Of a stretch of DNA of 64,000 nt, positions 45,148 through 53,980 are shown piece after piece. The position numbers were made by a program, and so were the translations under genes. Below the pieces are notes generated by a model. The model ran no database searches, was not told the origin of the DNA, and worked only from the letters and a program-made list of their open reading frames with translations. Source of the stretch: Candidatus Pantoea formicae (GTDB lineage: Bacteria > Pseudomonadota > Gammaproteobacteria > Enterobacterales > Enterobacteriaceae). The DNA lies in assembly GCF_011752625.1 (NCBI RefSeq), contig NZ_VWXD01000008.1, forward strand, positions 1-64,000, given 5' to 3'. Numbering within the stretch: position 1 is the stretch's first letter; every line of letters begins with the position of its first letter.

Positions 45148-46308
45148 TCAGACGGCCTCGCGGGTCTCCGGCCAGGCCACGGCCGCGCCTTCTGCGGAGA
45201 ACAGGGCACCCTGAAAATCAGTTACCCCAGCTGCCTCCAGCCACATCCACTCCTCCGGCTGTTCGATACCCGCTGCGATGACATTAATCTCCAACGCTGA
45301 ACAACAACGGAGCACAGCGTGTACCACCGCCTGACGCGGGCCGCTGCGGTGAATATTGCGCACGATCGCTGCGCCGATACGCACGCGGTCCGGCTGAACG
45401 TGCGCCAGCAGGGACAGTCCGGCTGACCCGTCACCAAAGTTGTCGATAGATATACTGATACCGGCCTGCTTCAGTTGGCGCACTGCCTGAGAGAATGGCT
45501 CCAGCTGAGAGATAACCTCAGTTTCACTGACGCCGAGTATGATTTGCTGCGGCACCAGCTCAGCGCGGTCAATTGCGCTGATGAGCCGGCTGACGGCATC
45601 CGGAAGGTTAACCAGCGTCATGGGCAATATGCTGACGTATAGCATGATGTCGTCGGGACACGATCTGCCTGCCTTATTCAGCGCTTCTGTGACGACGCAG
45701 AGGTTATAGGCATACAGCGCCTCGCCGGTCAGTCCGTCCGGGGCATCATCGGGTATGGCCTCAATGGCTGTGACTTCACGCCCTAGCGGGTCAACAACCG
45801 GGCGGAAGGTGACGCCCATCGCCGGGAACGGTGGTCCATTTTCATCCGGCACAAAGTCCCAGTAATCGGCAGGCAAAACCTCGAAGTAGTTTTCCTTTTC
45901 CCGGGCTTCCACGAAGGTTCGTAAGAACTGCAGGCCCCGATCATCGTAAGTCAGACGATATTTAGACGTGCCGCGGTCAAGCACCGCCTGCAGCACACTG
46001 CCGCTGTCATGGAGGCGCAGGTCAAACAGCTCCATGCCATGGTTGCCGAAGCGGCGCGATGGTGAGTAGTCGCGCATAAGCTCAACCACATTGTGGTGAC
46101 GCCGGTCAGCGCAGATGCGACCATAGATGTCCAGCACGCCCTCCTCCGGGCCTTCAAGAATCTGGAAGAAGTGCGTGCCGTTGAAGAGTAGGATCCCCGT
46201 GACCTGATGCCGGGCATTGAGCAGGCTGGCTTTCTCCACCATACCCGGCAGGATGCTGATGGGTATCTCATCGGCAAGATGGCTTCGGTAAATAATTGTT
46301 GTAAGCAT
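45148..46308 (-). CDS. bluF: Blue-light sensor BluF (BLUF-EAL)
   Basis: From MLTTIIYRSHLADEIPISIL the protein has 386 residues. The flavin-binding BLUF domain keeps Tyr7, Asn31 and Gln49 (FNGTHFFQILEG) that mediate the photocycle. The EAL domain is degenerate as in E. coli BluF: EAI instead of EAL and DNFGDGS instead of DDFGTGYS, so it is not a phosphodiesterase. In E. coli, light-excited BluF binds and removes repressor BluR from the ycgZ-ymgAB promoter. Here it lies 1.8 kb from that operon, in the middle of the connector gene cluster. Thirteen extra N-terminal codons lack support. Confidence 0.93.
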   Translation of the reverse strand: MLTTIIYRSHLADEIPISILPGMVEKASLLNARHQVTGILLFNGTHFFQILEGPEEGVLDIYGRICADRRHHNVVELMRDYSPSRRFGNHGMELFDLRLHDSGSVLQAVLDRGTSKYRLTYDDRGLQFLRTFVEAREKENYFEVLPADYWDFVPDENGPPFPAMGVTFRPVVDPLGREVTAIEAIPDDAPDGLTGEALYAYNLCVVTEALNKAGRSCPDDIMLYVSILPMTLVNLPDAVSRLISAIDRAELVPQQIILGVSETEVISQLEPFSQAVRQLKQAGISISIDNFGDGSAGLSLLAHVQPDRVRIGAAIVRNIHRSGPRQAVVHAVLRCCSALEINVIAAGIEQPEEWMWLEAAGVTDFQGALFSAEGAAVAWPETREAV

Positions 46309-46877
46309 TTCTGGCTCCGTATTACCGCAGATTGTCACAGGCACCATAGCAGTTGGCTGACCATTCTCAAACCGGACCGGCAGTCACTCTCAACACTCGG
46401 CGATTGCATCGAAAAGACATCCTTAACCCCGTTTGTTCCTGACTCTGCTGTCAAATCATGCTGGTGCCACGCTCTGCGAATTTATCGGGTACAAAAGCAA
46501 AGCATCTGTACACCAAGTAATAACTGTCAATTTGAGTGCCTACGACAAACATTTACCCCAAGTGCGAATAAACAGCACTCGCCCTGAGCGCCGCGAAAGG
46601 CACAGGGCCATGGCCAGCATGCTAATAATTACGCAGGCAATATCTGATAGATGGAACAGCCTGATTTGTTTGTCAGCAAAACTTTTTCATCAGGTCATGG
46701 TTAATTCTTAGCGGATCCCTTAAGTAGATTTTGTTGCTCAAGGGGTCTAACTCTTTCAGTAATTGATACAAATTATTACGAATATGCCTTTTTTCAGAAT
46801 ATCCTACGGGCAATATTACCATCTGCGACTACAGTGTGACGTGAGGCTGTCATCAACGTGAAACGGAGGTAGTTAAT
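46309..46877. other. Intergenic region upstream of bluF
   Basis: No gene is supported. One half-site-like CTGTACA occurs near 46507. Confidence 0.4.
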
Positions 46878-47138
46878 TTGTCTAATCATCACGACGGGAA
46901 AGGGCACGTCATTATTGGCGAAGCGGCATTAAGCCTTGCTCTGGGTGAAAAGGAGATAAGTGTGCATTCGCTTATTGCCGAACTCGGGCACATGGCGCAA
47001 GCCGGCGGTAGCGATAACAGGCTCACGGAAATATCGGAAGCCAGAAGCTGGCTGAAAAGCTTCCATGAGCCGGATCAGGCCGTCCGGTACCTGCCGTACC
47101 TGCAGACCTTTGCAGACCTGAACGACGAGAAGAACTGA
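46878..47138 (+). CDS. YmgA-like small connector protein, TTG start
   Basis: The TTG at 46878 lies 6 bases after GGAGGTAG; no ATG is in frame before the conserved core. The 86-residue protein has GHVIIGEAALSLALGEKEIS and LIAELGHMAQAG then EARSWLKSF, nearly the same as 41823 and 48534. It diverges from bluF. Confidence 0.8.
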   Translation: MSNHHDGKGHVIIGEAALSLALGEKEISVHSLIAELGHMAQAGGSDNRLTEISEARSWLKSFHEPDQAVRYLPYLQTFADLNDEKN

Positions 47139-47337
47139 CGCCAAAGGACGTAGTCCGGCTCTGGCCGGAAGACGACGAAGAAGATGACCTCACCGGTATC
47201 GCCAAGGCGTAAACCGGCCGGAGAACTTGTCAGGGATGACACCTTCCTGGAATTACAGGCTTATCTCGCTTAAAAATTAATTCCACTGCCTGATTTCCAC
47301 ACATACAGTATCTGCTTTAATCAGAAGGAAACAGTGT

Positions 47338-47574
47338 ATGTCCCAGTTTTATTACCTTCTCAACACTGGACAGCAGTACCAGTTACACGCCAGAGGATGC
47401 GTATGTCTGGAAGATCATCCGGAACGTAAGTTTCTGGGATCTGCCCTCACCTACCGGCACGCTTATCAGATCGCATCGCAGCGTATGAATGTATGGGCCT
47501 CCATCTGTCGTCTGTGCATCGATGACAGCATGTCCGATACGCGTGACAATGGGCTAACACTTCACGCGCGATAA
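47338..47574 (+). CDS. Small cysteine/histidine-rich protein (78 aa)
   Basis: Ribosome site AGAAGGAAAC precedes MSQFYYLLNTGQQYQLHARG. The His-x3-Cys and C-terminal CRLC layout, with KFLGSALTYRHAYQIA between, matches the protein at 166-411. The function is unknown; zinc binding is possible. Confidence 0.7.
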   Translation: MSQFYYLLNTGQQYQLHARGCVCLEDHPERKFLGSALTYRHAYQIASQRMNVWASICRLCIDDSMSDTRDNGLTLHAR

Positions 47575-47669
47575 ACCTTCTTAATTTTTAAGCCACATTT
47601 CGGATAATTATTTACACTCGGTAAAGCATTGCACCTCAACTCAACGTTAGCTATTTATAGGTCCTGGAA

Positions 47670-47783
47670 ATGACCATTTCATGCCATTGCATTCATGATG
47701 CAGCTAAAACGCTGCCAGGTTACGAAGATGAGGCACCTGGCGGCGATAAGAATATGCTACCTGACCGTGGGACCCTTTACTGA
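47670..47783 (+). CDS. Possible 37-residue protein
   Basis: A frame MTISCHCIHDAAKTLPGYED with C-H-C-x2-H at its start follows CCTGGAA. A hairpin-like tail and T-run follow near 47800. Support is only ribosome-site-like sequence and position. Confidence 0.3.
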   Translation: MTISCHCIHDAAKTLPGYEDEAPGGDKNMLPDRGTLY

Positions 47784-47872
47784 TTAAACCGCCATCAGGC
47801 TTTTTTCCGCGCATGTTTATCAGCACCGCTTATCGCGATATACTGTATATATCCCCAATAAGCGGAGCGCTT

Positions 47873-48073
47873 CTGAAAAACGGAAATGAATTAGAGGACC
47901 TTATGCACCAGGCTGTGGCGGTCGCTCTGAAACAACTGCTGCGCCCAGATGGGGCTGTACATGTGCATGAACTCATCGCTGCCCTCTGGCGCCTGAAGGA
48001 GTCCACCCCGGACAAATTAATGCGCGACTCCTGTGAGCGAGCCATTAGATTACTGGCAAAAAAACTAAACTGA
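47873..48073 (+). CDS. YmgB-like connector, 66-aa subtype, probable CTG start
   Basis: The open frame has no ATG, GTG or TTG near the place where its two homologues start. A CTG at 47873, 5-6 bases after GCGGAGCG, would give 66 residues (homologues 65 and 67) ending ERAIRLLAKKLN. An upstream ATG at 47813 adds 20 residues overlapping the promoter-like TATACTGTA element shared with the gene at 43607. The CTG start is inference. Confidence 0.65.
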   Translation: MKNGNELEDLMHQAVAVALKQLLRPDGAVHVHELIAALWRLKESTPDKLMRDSCERAIRLLAKKLN

Positions 48074-48095
48074 AATTATGCGGCGCAGGCCGCAT

Positions 48096-48350
48096 TCAGA
48101 CACCTGGGCCGTTCCGGTTATATCCCACAACCAGTTGAAGCAGGACGCGCAGGGTTTCCTGCTTTTCAGCGTTATTTTCAGCCATGAGCTGGTTCATGAT
48201 ATGCCGCATCAGGGTTTTATTATTCACCGGCGTCCCCCAGTTAATGAGGCTGTGGACCATCTCGTCCAGCGCTTCTTTCTGTAATGCGTAACGGTCACCT
48301 TTTACCAGAAGGTATGCTTGTATGTTTGCAACCGTATTGGTTTCTCTCAT
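48096..48350 (-). CDS. AriR-like small connector protein
   Basis: The 84-residue protein (MRETNTVANIQAYLLVKGDR) has ALDEMVHSLINWGTPVNNKT then LMRHIMNQLMAENNAEKQET and LRVLLQLVVGY, matching the AriR pattern (VNNKNIIL..L...LE). It converges with the 66-aa gene. Confidence 0.75.
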   Translation of the reverse strand: MRETNTVANIQAYLLVKGDRYALQKEALDEMVHSLINWGTPVNNKTLMRHIMNQLMAENNAEKQETLRVLLQLVVGYNRNGPGV

Positions 48351-48533
48351 GCTGTGATGATCTCTGACTGCTCGTACGTTGTTCGTTGGCTTTTATTGCG
48401 CGTTGGCGGGATAAGAGAGTTTACGCATTATCGCCCTGCAACCACTAATCTCTGCCTGTGTGGGTGAAGTATATGGCAAAAAAAATATCGCGGGCTAAGC
48501 AGGCGAAGATTCAGAATGGATGGTGAAACAGGT

Positions 48534-48911
48534 TCATAAAACCCTGGTTCCCAAAAATACTAAGGCGACAGGCATGAACTTACCTGCCGCCACAATATGT
48601 TGTTTACGCACGTCATCGTCATCCGCCAACAGGCGGATGGTACTATCCTGCGAAGCTGAGCCTGAATGGCCTGCATCAGTCAACATCCAGTTATCTTTGC
48701 CAGTTGGTTTAGCGCTAACACTAAGGTGTTCGCGCAACCACTTGATGGCTCCCTTAATAGACAGCTCTCTTAAGTGACTACTATCGGCCTGGAGCATCGA
48801 GGACAATTCTGAGATAAGCGCATCGACGGTTGTATCCTGTTCACGCACGGCAAGATTGACAGCTGCTTCACCAATAATTGCGTGACCGGTCATTTCTTCG
48901 CTGTACAACAC
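48534..48911 (-). CDS. YmgA-like connector with C-terminal extension
   Basis: The 125-residue protein has GHAIIGEAAVNLAVREQDTT and LISELSSMLQAD then GAIKWLREHL. About 50 extra residues follow with an acidic run (LADDDDVRKQ). The start is GTG at 48911 or ATG at 48893. A CTGTACAAC sequence lies over the start. The tail is unlike the other copies. Confidence 0.7.
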   Translation of the reverse strand: MLYSEEMTGHAIIGEAAVNLAVREQDTTVDALISELSSMLQADSSHLRELSIKGAIKWLREHLSVSAKPTGKDNWMLTDAGHSGSASQDSTIRLLADDDDVRKQHIVAAGKFMPVALVFLGTRVL

Positions 48912-49582
48912 GTTTATATCTCGCTAAATAAGTTGAAAAGTTTCAGCACCACATAATTATTATAGCATCGACTTATTTAATCATCATATTTGCACGATAG
49001 GTTATGTCTATTTAAGGATGCAACTCAAATGATGGAGCCTAACCTAACATCCATAACTTTCTGAAAAATAGAATTGTTTTAGAATCCATGAATCCATATT
49101 ATTGCTCATCTGCAAAAAGGGTAGGCGTGAAGAGGTTTAAAGTTTTTTATTGTATCACACTCATTTACGACATTAAGTAACACAAATTACAGAGGGCTAG
49201 CGTAAGCTACTGAATTTGATGCCTTGCATCATTTATGATGAGATTGAACTCTCGTAATAATTCAAAATTTTCCTGTAGCAGAATAACGCTAACTCCCATG
49301 ATGAAATAGCAATTCATGGATTAGTTGACCTCATACGTCCTTAATAATATTGAAATAAAATTCAGGCTCCTCTAACTACGGGTTACGGTGGGGTCAGGGC
49401 CAAAGCTCTATTTGATCTGAGCTTAAAATTCAGGTGAGGTATCTTTTGGCGAAAGCCGGCAAAGCCGTCAATGTAGCTGACAAAGTCTGTCATTCAGCCA
49501 GGTATGAGTCTTTGCCAGCTATCATGTACATAATGTGGTAATGGGAGCTGCTTTACTCAAATACCCTTACCTGAAATGTTAT
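48912..49582. other. Intergenic region without a supported gene
   Basis: AT-rich, no convincing frame. It marks the end of the connector cluster. Confidence 0.4.
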
Positions 49583-50122
49583 CTACGGTGCAGGTATCCA
49601 TGTCTCTGCTTCGCTATCATCAGGATAATAATAGCCATTAGGGATGGATTGCAGTTCAATCAGGCTGCCCCATGGAGTCTGAAAGTATACGCTGGCATTA
49701 TTTTCTGTATCTTCATGACGCGAGTTTCCATGTATTTCTGAAAGGAACCTTCCTCCCGCAGCTTTGACCCTTTCAACCGCATAATTTATATCGTCCACGT
49801 AAAGAGAGATGTGATTCCAGCCAATATCCTGCAACCTTACGGGTTGCTCTTGTTGTTCACTTTTTATCTCAAAAAGTTCAATATTTGGACCATTACCAAT
49901 CCGTAACAGGCGCTGCTTGATAATCATAGAACCAGAGCTTAAACCCAATTGTTTCTCTGTATCCGCCCCCTTTCGTGGATCATCATTGTCTGTCAGGCCG
50001 TCATAAACAAACTGTGCTTCCAGCGCCTTCTGTAAAAAATCCGTTGCCTTTTGCAAGTCTGGAACGGTAAGTCCTACATGGTTTATGCCCCTGCTTGGCG
50101 CGTGCGTCGGTATATTCTCCAT
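49583..50122 (-). CDS. VOC (glyoxalase/bleomycin-resistance) family protein
   Basis: From MENIPTHAPSRGINHVGLTV (ribosome site GGAGGATATG) the protein has 179 residues. Two beta-alpha-beta-beta-beta units are seen, with metal-ligand candidates His in INHVGLTV, Glu in NIELFEI, His in WNHISLYV and Glu in SLIELQ. The substrate is unknown. It diverges from the SnoaL-like gene. Confidence 0.85.
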   Translation of the reverse strand: MENIPTHAPSRGINHVGLTVPDLQKATDFLQKALEAQFVYDGLTDNDDPRKGADTEKQLGLSSGSMIIKQRLLRIGNGPNIELFEIKSEQQEQPVRLQDIGWNHISLYVDDINYAVERVKAAGGRFLSEIHGNSRHEDTENNASVYFQTPWGSLIELQSIPNGYYYPDDSEAETWIPAP

Positions 50123-50255
50123 ACATATCCTCCAGTTAGAATTCGGATAACCCCTACTGAGAGTAGTACCTTTCTGCCCAGTGATCGGCACCATAAGTCA
50201 ATGACAGCACTTTTATGCAAAAGAAAATGTTTAGCCAATCATTTGAGGTCAATAA

Positions 50256-50612
50256 ATGCTTCTTGAAAAGCTCAGGTTGCTTGAATGCAGCCTTAACGGT
50301 GACAAACGCAATGACCGGGATTGGCTCGAGCATCTTCTTCACCCTGAATTCCGGGAGATTATACGATCAGGCATGATGGTCAATCGCTCAGACACGATCA
50401 TGTCGCTATTGAGCGAGAAAACTGCAAGTCCAATCTTAAGCAGCGATTTCCGGCTAAACATAATGGGTAGAGGTAACGCAATACTACTTTACCGTACGTC
50501 TGATGCTGACGGTAGTCGCCCTGTGTTACGTTCCTCATACTGGATACGTTCGGAAAAAGGCCTGTGGGCTCTGTTTTATCATCAGGGTACTCCCGTAGCA
50601 AGTGGCGCTTAG
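50256..50612 (+). CDS. NTF2/SnoaL-like (DUF4440) protein
   Basis: The 118-residue protein (LLEKLRLLECSLNGDKRNDR) has the DUF4440 build: WLEHLLHPEFREI, SRPVLRSSYWIR and LWALFYHQGTPV. The fold is a cone-shaped NTF2-like pocket. The function is unknown. Confidence 0.8.
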   Translation: MLLEKLRLLECSLNGDKRNDRDWLEHLLHPEFREIIRSGMMVNRSDTIMSLLSEKTASPILSSDFRLNIMGRGNAILLYRTSDADGSRPVLRSSYWIRSEKGLWALFYHQGTPVASGA

Positions 50613-51228
50613 TTTAATAAGCTCACATTTATTTTCGAGTATGATGCCCGGCATCCTCGAAAAAAAAATGAGTTTGGCTGCGCTTATTTACCTGCAGAAA
50701 GCCTGGTAGCCATATTGTGCTTTATCTGGTACTTGATGAATGAATCCATTGCATTAATTCGGCACCCAATTGTGAGCTTTTTTTGCTCGAGCTTTGCGAC
50801 GGGCTTGAGAATTTACACAATTCCCCCCATGCCATATGTGTGCAGGCTCATATTGCAGCCTGCGCATTGCACATTAAATTGTTAATGGTTTTCTGTTGTT
50901 CAAACCGCTGAAAGTGAGGCTTTTATATTTCATAGAAAGGATAGCTAACGTGTGCTGAAGAAGTTATGGCAAATCATTGTGACTAAATCTGTATGTATCT
51001 GATTAACATCCAAAACAGACAGACACTAAGCAGGAACTGTATCGTTCGGACGGCCCATCCTGGATAGCACCATGAAGGCCGTTCGCGTTCATCAGCCTGC
51101 GCAATAGCCGGTTCTGGATTCTGTTATCTTTTATTTGGCCTGAGTTCTAGCCAGATGAACGCTATCGCGGATACTACGGCGAAAATTTTCAGTGTTACGT
51201 GATCGGCCATGTCTGAACTAATCGTCAT
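50613..51228. other. Intergenic region without a supported gene
   Basis: No convincing frame or RNA signal was seen. Confidence 0.4.
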
Positions 51229-51492
51229 TTAAAGAAAAAGCCAGTCCATTACTGCGATCAGGCCGACAATCAGTGCCAGGAACGCCGCTTCACTCGAAAA
51301 AGCGTATTTGCTGGAACGTTCTTCATTATGAATGTGATGAAACCGTGCCAGCGCACAATGTGTATTCGGAGCGTTTAATTCTTCAGATTGCTTTGCGTAT
51401 CCCCATTCCCTCAGACAGGCAGCTCCACTGGCATCATTTTTCTCCAATACGTTCACATGATCCCCTTTTTTAAAAAAACAATACTCTGGCAT
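51229..51492 (-). CDS. Small protein with C-terminal membrane anchor (87 aa)
   Basis: Ribosome site GGGAGGGATACC precedes MPEYCFFKKGDHVNVLEKND. A soluble N-terminal part is followed by one hydrophobic C-terminal helix (AAFLALIVGLIAVMDWLFL). I recall similar uncharacterised enterobacterial proteins but cannot name a family. Confidence 0.6.
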   Translation of the reverse strand: MPEYCFFKKGDHVNVLEKNDASGAACLREWGYAKQSEELNAPNTHCALARFHHIHNEERSSKYAFSSEAAFLALIVGLIAVMDWLFL

Positions 51493-53068
51493 GGTATCCC
51501 TCCCTAAAGCAGTGTGGTATTGATGAATAACATAGTCGAATAAGGCCAGAATGGTAGAGTAATGTCTGAACTTATTGAGTCAGACTATCTCCCTTTTTAG
51601 CCGTCTTGTTTTCTTGTTGGTAGCTTTACTACATGACACGTCACCCGGCTCCATGCCGTCAATAATGTGTTATCGAATTACCCACATAGAGTTCAGGTTG
51701 TTAGTCATTACCCGCCAATCTAGTAAGTTAGATGCAAACCAATCCCTAGTTTCTGAAATAGTATGTGTATCGTCCTCAGAAGTTAATCAAGCACCACGAA
51801 ATACTTCTGGTATCGCATAGTCAGTATCCAATACCACTGTGAAATCCTGTCGTCGTGAAGGCCTTGACGGAACCCGCTTTCGCCCCTCCCTATGAACCGT
51901 GCGAGCTTCGTCTCCCACTGCTTCTGTGTGTGCTACACGCCCTCTTCCGCCCAGTAAATTACGAACTAAGCAATTTCAAAATCAGTGGCTTCGTGGTTCA
52001 GTGGAATCCCAATATACTGTGTGTTTTCGAGGAACTTCTCGGACGGTATCAAGGCACTATCGAGCCTGAACTTTTTGGGTTGAACAGGATTGTTCGTATA
52101 GCTACGAAGCGGTTGCTGTGTGGGTGGTTTAATGGTCACACAGGTTGCAGTAGGACCGTTACGCCAGTGCGTAACGGATTGGGTCAAGTTGAGCATCACT
52201 TCGAGGTCTGGAGCACTGAGTGGGGGTTTTTATTTTTGACGAAGATGATTTTTCCGGCGAGGAGTTCTGGCTGTTTGCCCCACCCGGCCTCAGGACGCTT
52301 CGGCTCACTGGGTTGGATTTATCCACAGGCCCAAAATTTTCCTCGCGCGCGTTGTGTGTTGTTTTATGTTTTGATTTTAGTGTCTTAGATCTTAAAAAAC
52401 TAAAATGGGTGTGCGCGCGCGAAGGTATAACACAAGCGAGGGCCTCAGAGGCGTATCGCGTTTCGGGGTGCGATTCTGGATGCGTTACGGGCTGCATTAT
52501 GCCCCGAGTGCCCCCTGAAGCATCAAGCGTTAGGGGTGCGTCACGCTCGTAGTGACGGATGAAACTTCTATCGTAACGCATTGTATTGACTGCCGTTGGC
52601 CTTCAAACAGACGTTCAGGTTTGCTCATCATCACCTTCCTCTCAACCCCGTCAATGATGATTGAACCTAGTGACGTTACAGCACCTGTCTCATCATAAGT
52701 GAATTCAACAGTGGTAGTTCCCGGATCATACTTTGGCCCATGCTTTCACCAGACGACCATAGTTGAGAGGGCCATCAGTTTCCTTAAACGTTGCATCTGC
52801 CTGTATTTCTACTGTCGAATAGCACCAAGAGACTTTTTTACAACACCATCCTTGGCGTCGTTATTTGGGCCATAAAGCGTTATGCGTTTCCCCCTTTTTG
52901 TCGTACTTCGCCCACCCCGCCGCCACCATTGCTTCGCCAAATCCAGGGTAGTCAGCTAGGTCATCCAGATAACTAAATTTGACGTTATTAAACACGCTAT
53001 CTGGTACAAATTCTTTTGCTTCAGTCCATATGGCAAGAAGCGAATCGCTAGCAACACTTCTATAGACC
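51493..53068. other. Region of decayed mobile DNA
   Basis: This 1.6-kb stretch has no intact gene. It contains broken minus-strand coding sequence (52570-53120), a possible group II intron 3' end (about 51866-51930, minus strand) and a GC-skewed segment with a perfect DnaA 9-mer (about 52318). Confidence 0.5.
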
Positions 53069-53120
53069 TTGCGTGTGAGTGTGTCTGACTGGTGGCCATC
53101 AGATGAAACCTCTAACGGGG
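52570..53120 (-). pseudogene. Decayed coding remnant, minus strand
   Basis: Reading the minus strand from 53120 gives SLLAIWTEAKEFVPDSVFNN then YLDDLADYPGFGEAMVAAGW. A frame change in a G-run near 52890 leads to GKRITLYGPNNDAKDGVVKK. A further broken stretch gives TTTVEFTYDETGAVTSLGSI then IDGVERKVMMSKPERLFEGQ. The first part resembles phage replication-type proteins. At least two frameshifts or stops are present. Confidence 0.45.
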
Positions 53121-53788
53121 TTTACCCTTTGGTGGATGAGCAAGCATGGCCTTCGGCGCATTTAGCTTCCTCCCCCTCTCACATGATGGGTAATACCTCC
53201 CAGCCGTCCGCTGAGGTGGGAAGCTGGGACCTGCTGGGCCTGCTTTTTCTGGCGGTGCTGATCCTGGCCTTCGTGACGGGCGCCACGCTGGCGCGCCTCG
53301 CCGTGGCCTTCGGGCTGCGGCGTAACGTGCGCACGGTATTCTGCCTGGTACTGCTGTGTGAGGGCGCGCTGCTGCTGGCCACCTCGCTGGTTGAAATCCG
53401 CTGGTACAGCGTCCGCAACAACGGCGAGGTGCTGGTCACGCTCGCGCTGCTGATGGGCCTGCATAACGCCACCTCTACGCAGCTTTCCGGCGGGCGGGTC
53501 AGGTCAACGCACGTGACCGGGACCCTGACCGATGCCGGTATGGCGCTGGGCTCCTGGCTCCGGGCGTCGGTGAGCCGGCGCGAGGCGACCGACGCGCCCG
53601 TGCACCGGGCGCTGCTCTGCACGCACCTCGTGACCATCGTCTCATTCCTGTCGGGATGCGTGGCCGGCTATTTTCTCTTTTTCCGGTTTGGCTTCAGCGC
53701 CATGGCGGGGCTGGCCGGCCTACTCATCCTCACCGCGCTCGGTGGCATTGTCCGCACGCTGCATCGGACCGGATGGCGTTTCAGGTAG
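53069..53788 (+). pseudogene. YoaK-like (DUF1275) membrane protein, 5' truncated
   Basis: From about residue 38 (SHMMGNTSQ) the sequence matches DUF1275: helices DLLGLLFLAVLILAFVTGAT and GLHNATSTQLSGGRVRSTHV then TGTLTDAGMALGSWLR. The normal first 30-40 residues, including helix 1, are replaced by unrelated sequence from the decayed region. GC content jumps here. Probably non-functional. It pairs with the MFS gene downstream. Confidence 0.65.
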
Positions 53789-53980
53789 CGGCCGGCACAT
53801 TCAGAGAGTGCGGTCACGTGCAGATAAAAGCCCCCTGACAGTTTATCACTCTGGATACACGGGCCGCTCCGTCAGACGATTGAGCACCAGTCAGGGAATG
53901 CGATGGATCGCGCAGGCACCTGCTGAAAGTCCTTTTATCTGCCATCTTTGAGTCTACCTGCTTATCTTTCCGGGGAAATT

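Noticed and set aside
47139-47210. Open stretch reading RLWPEDDEEDDLTGIAKA after the connector gene at 46878
   Set aside because: It has no start codon and overlaps the 3' end of the preceding gene's region; it may be chance.
49385-49420. GGGGTCAGGGCCA resembling the IS right end
   Set aside because: Only about 12 bases match and no adjoining transposase remnant is present.
51855-52388. 177-codon plus-strand frame
   Set aside because: It overlaps several other open frames in decayed DNA; none has a recognised domain.
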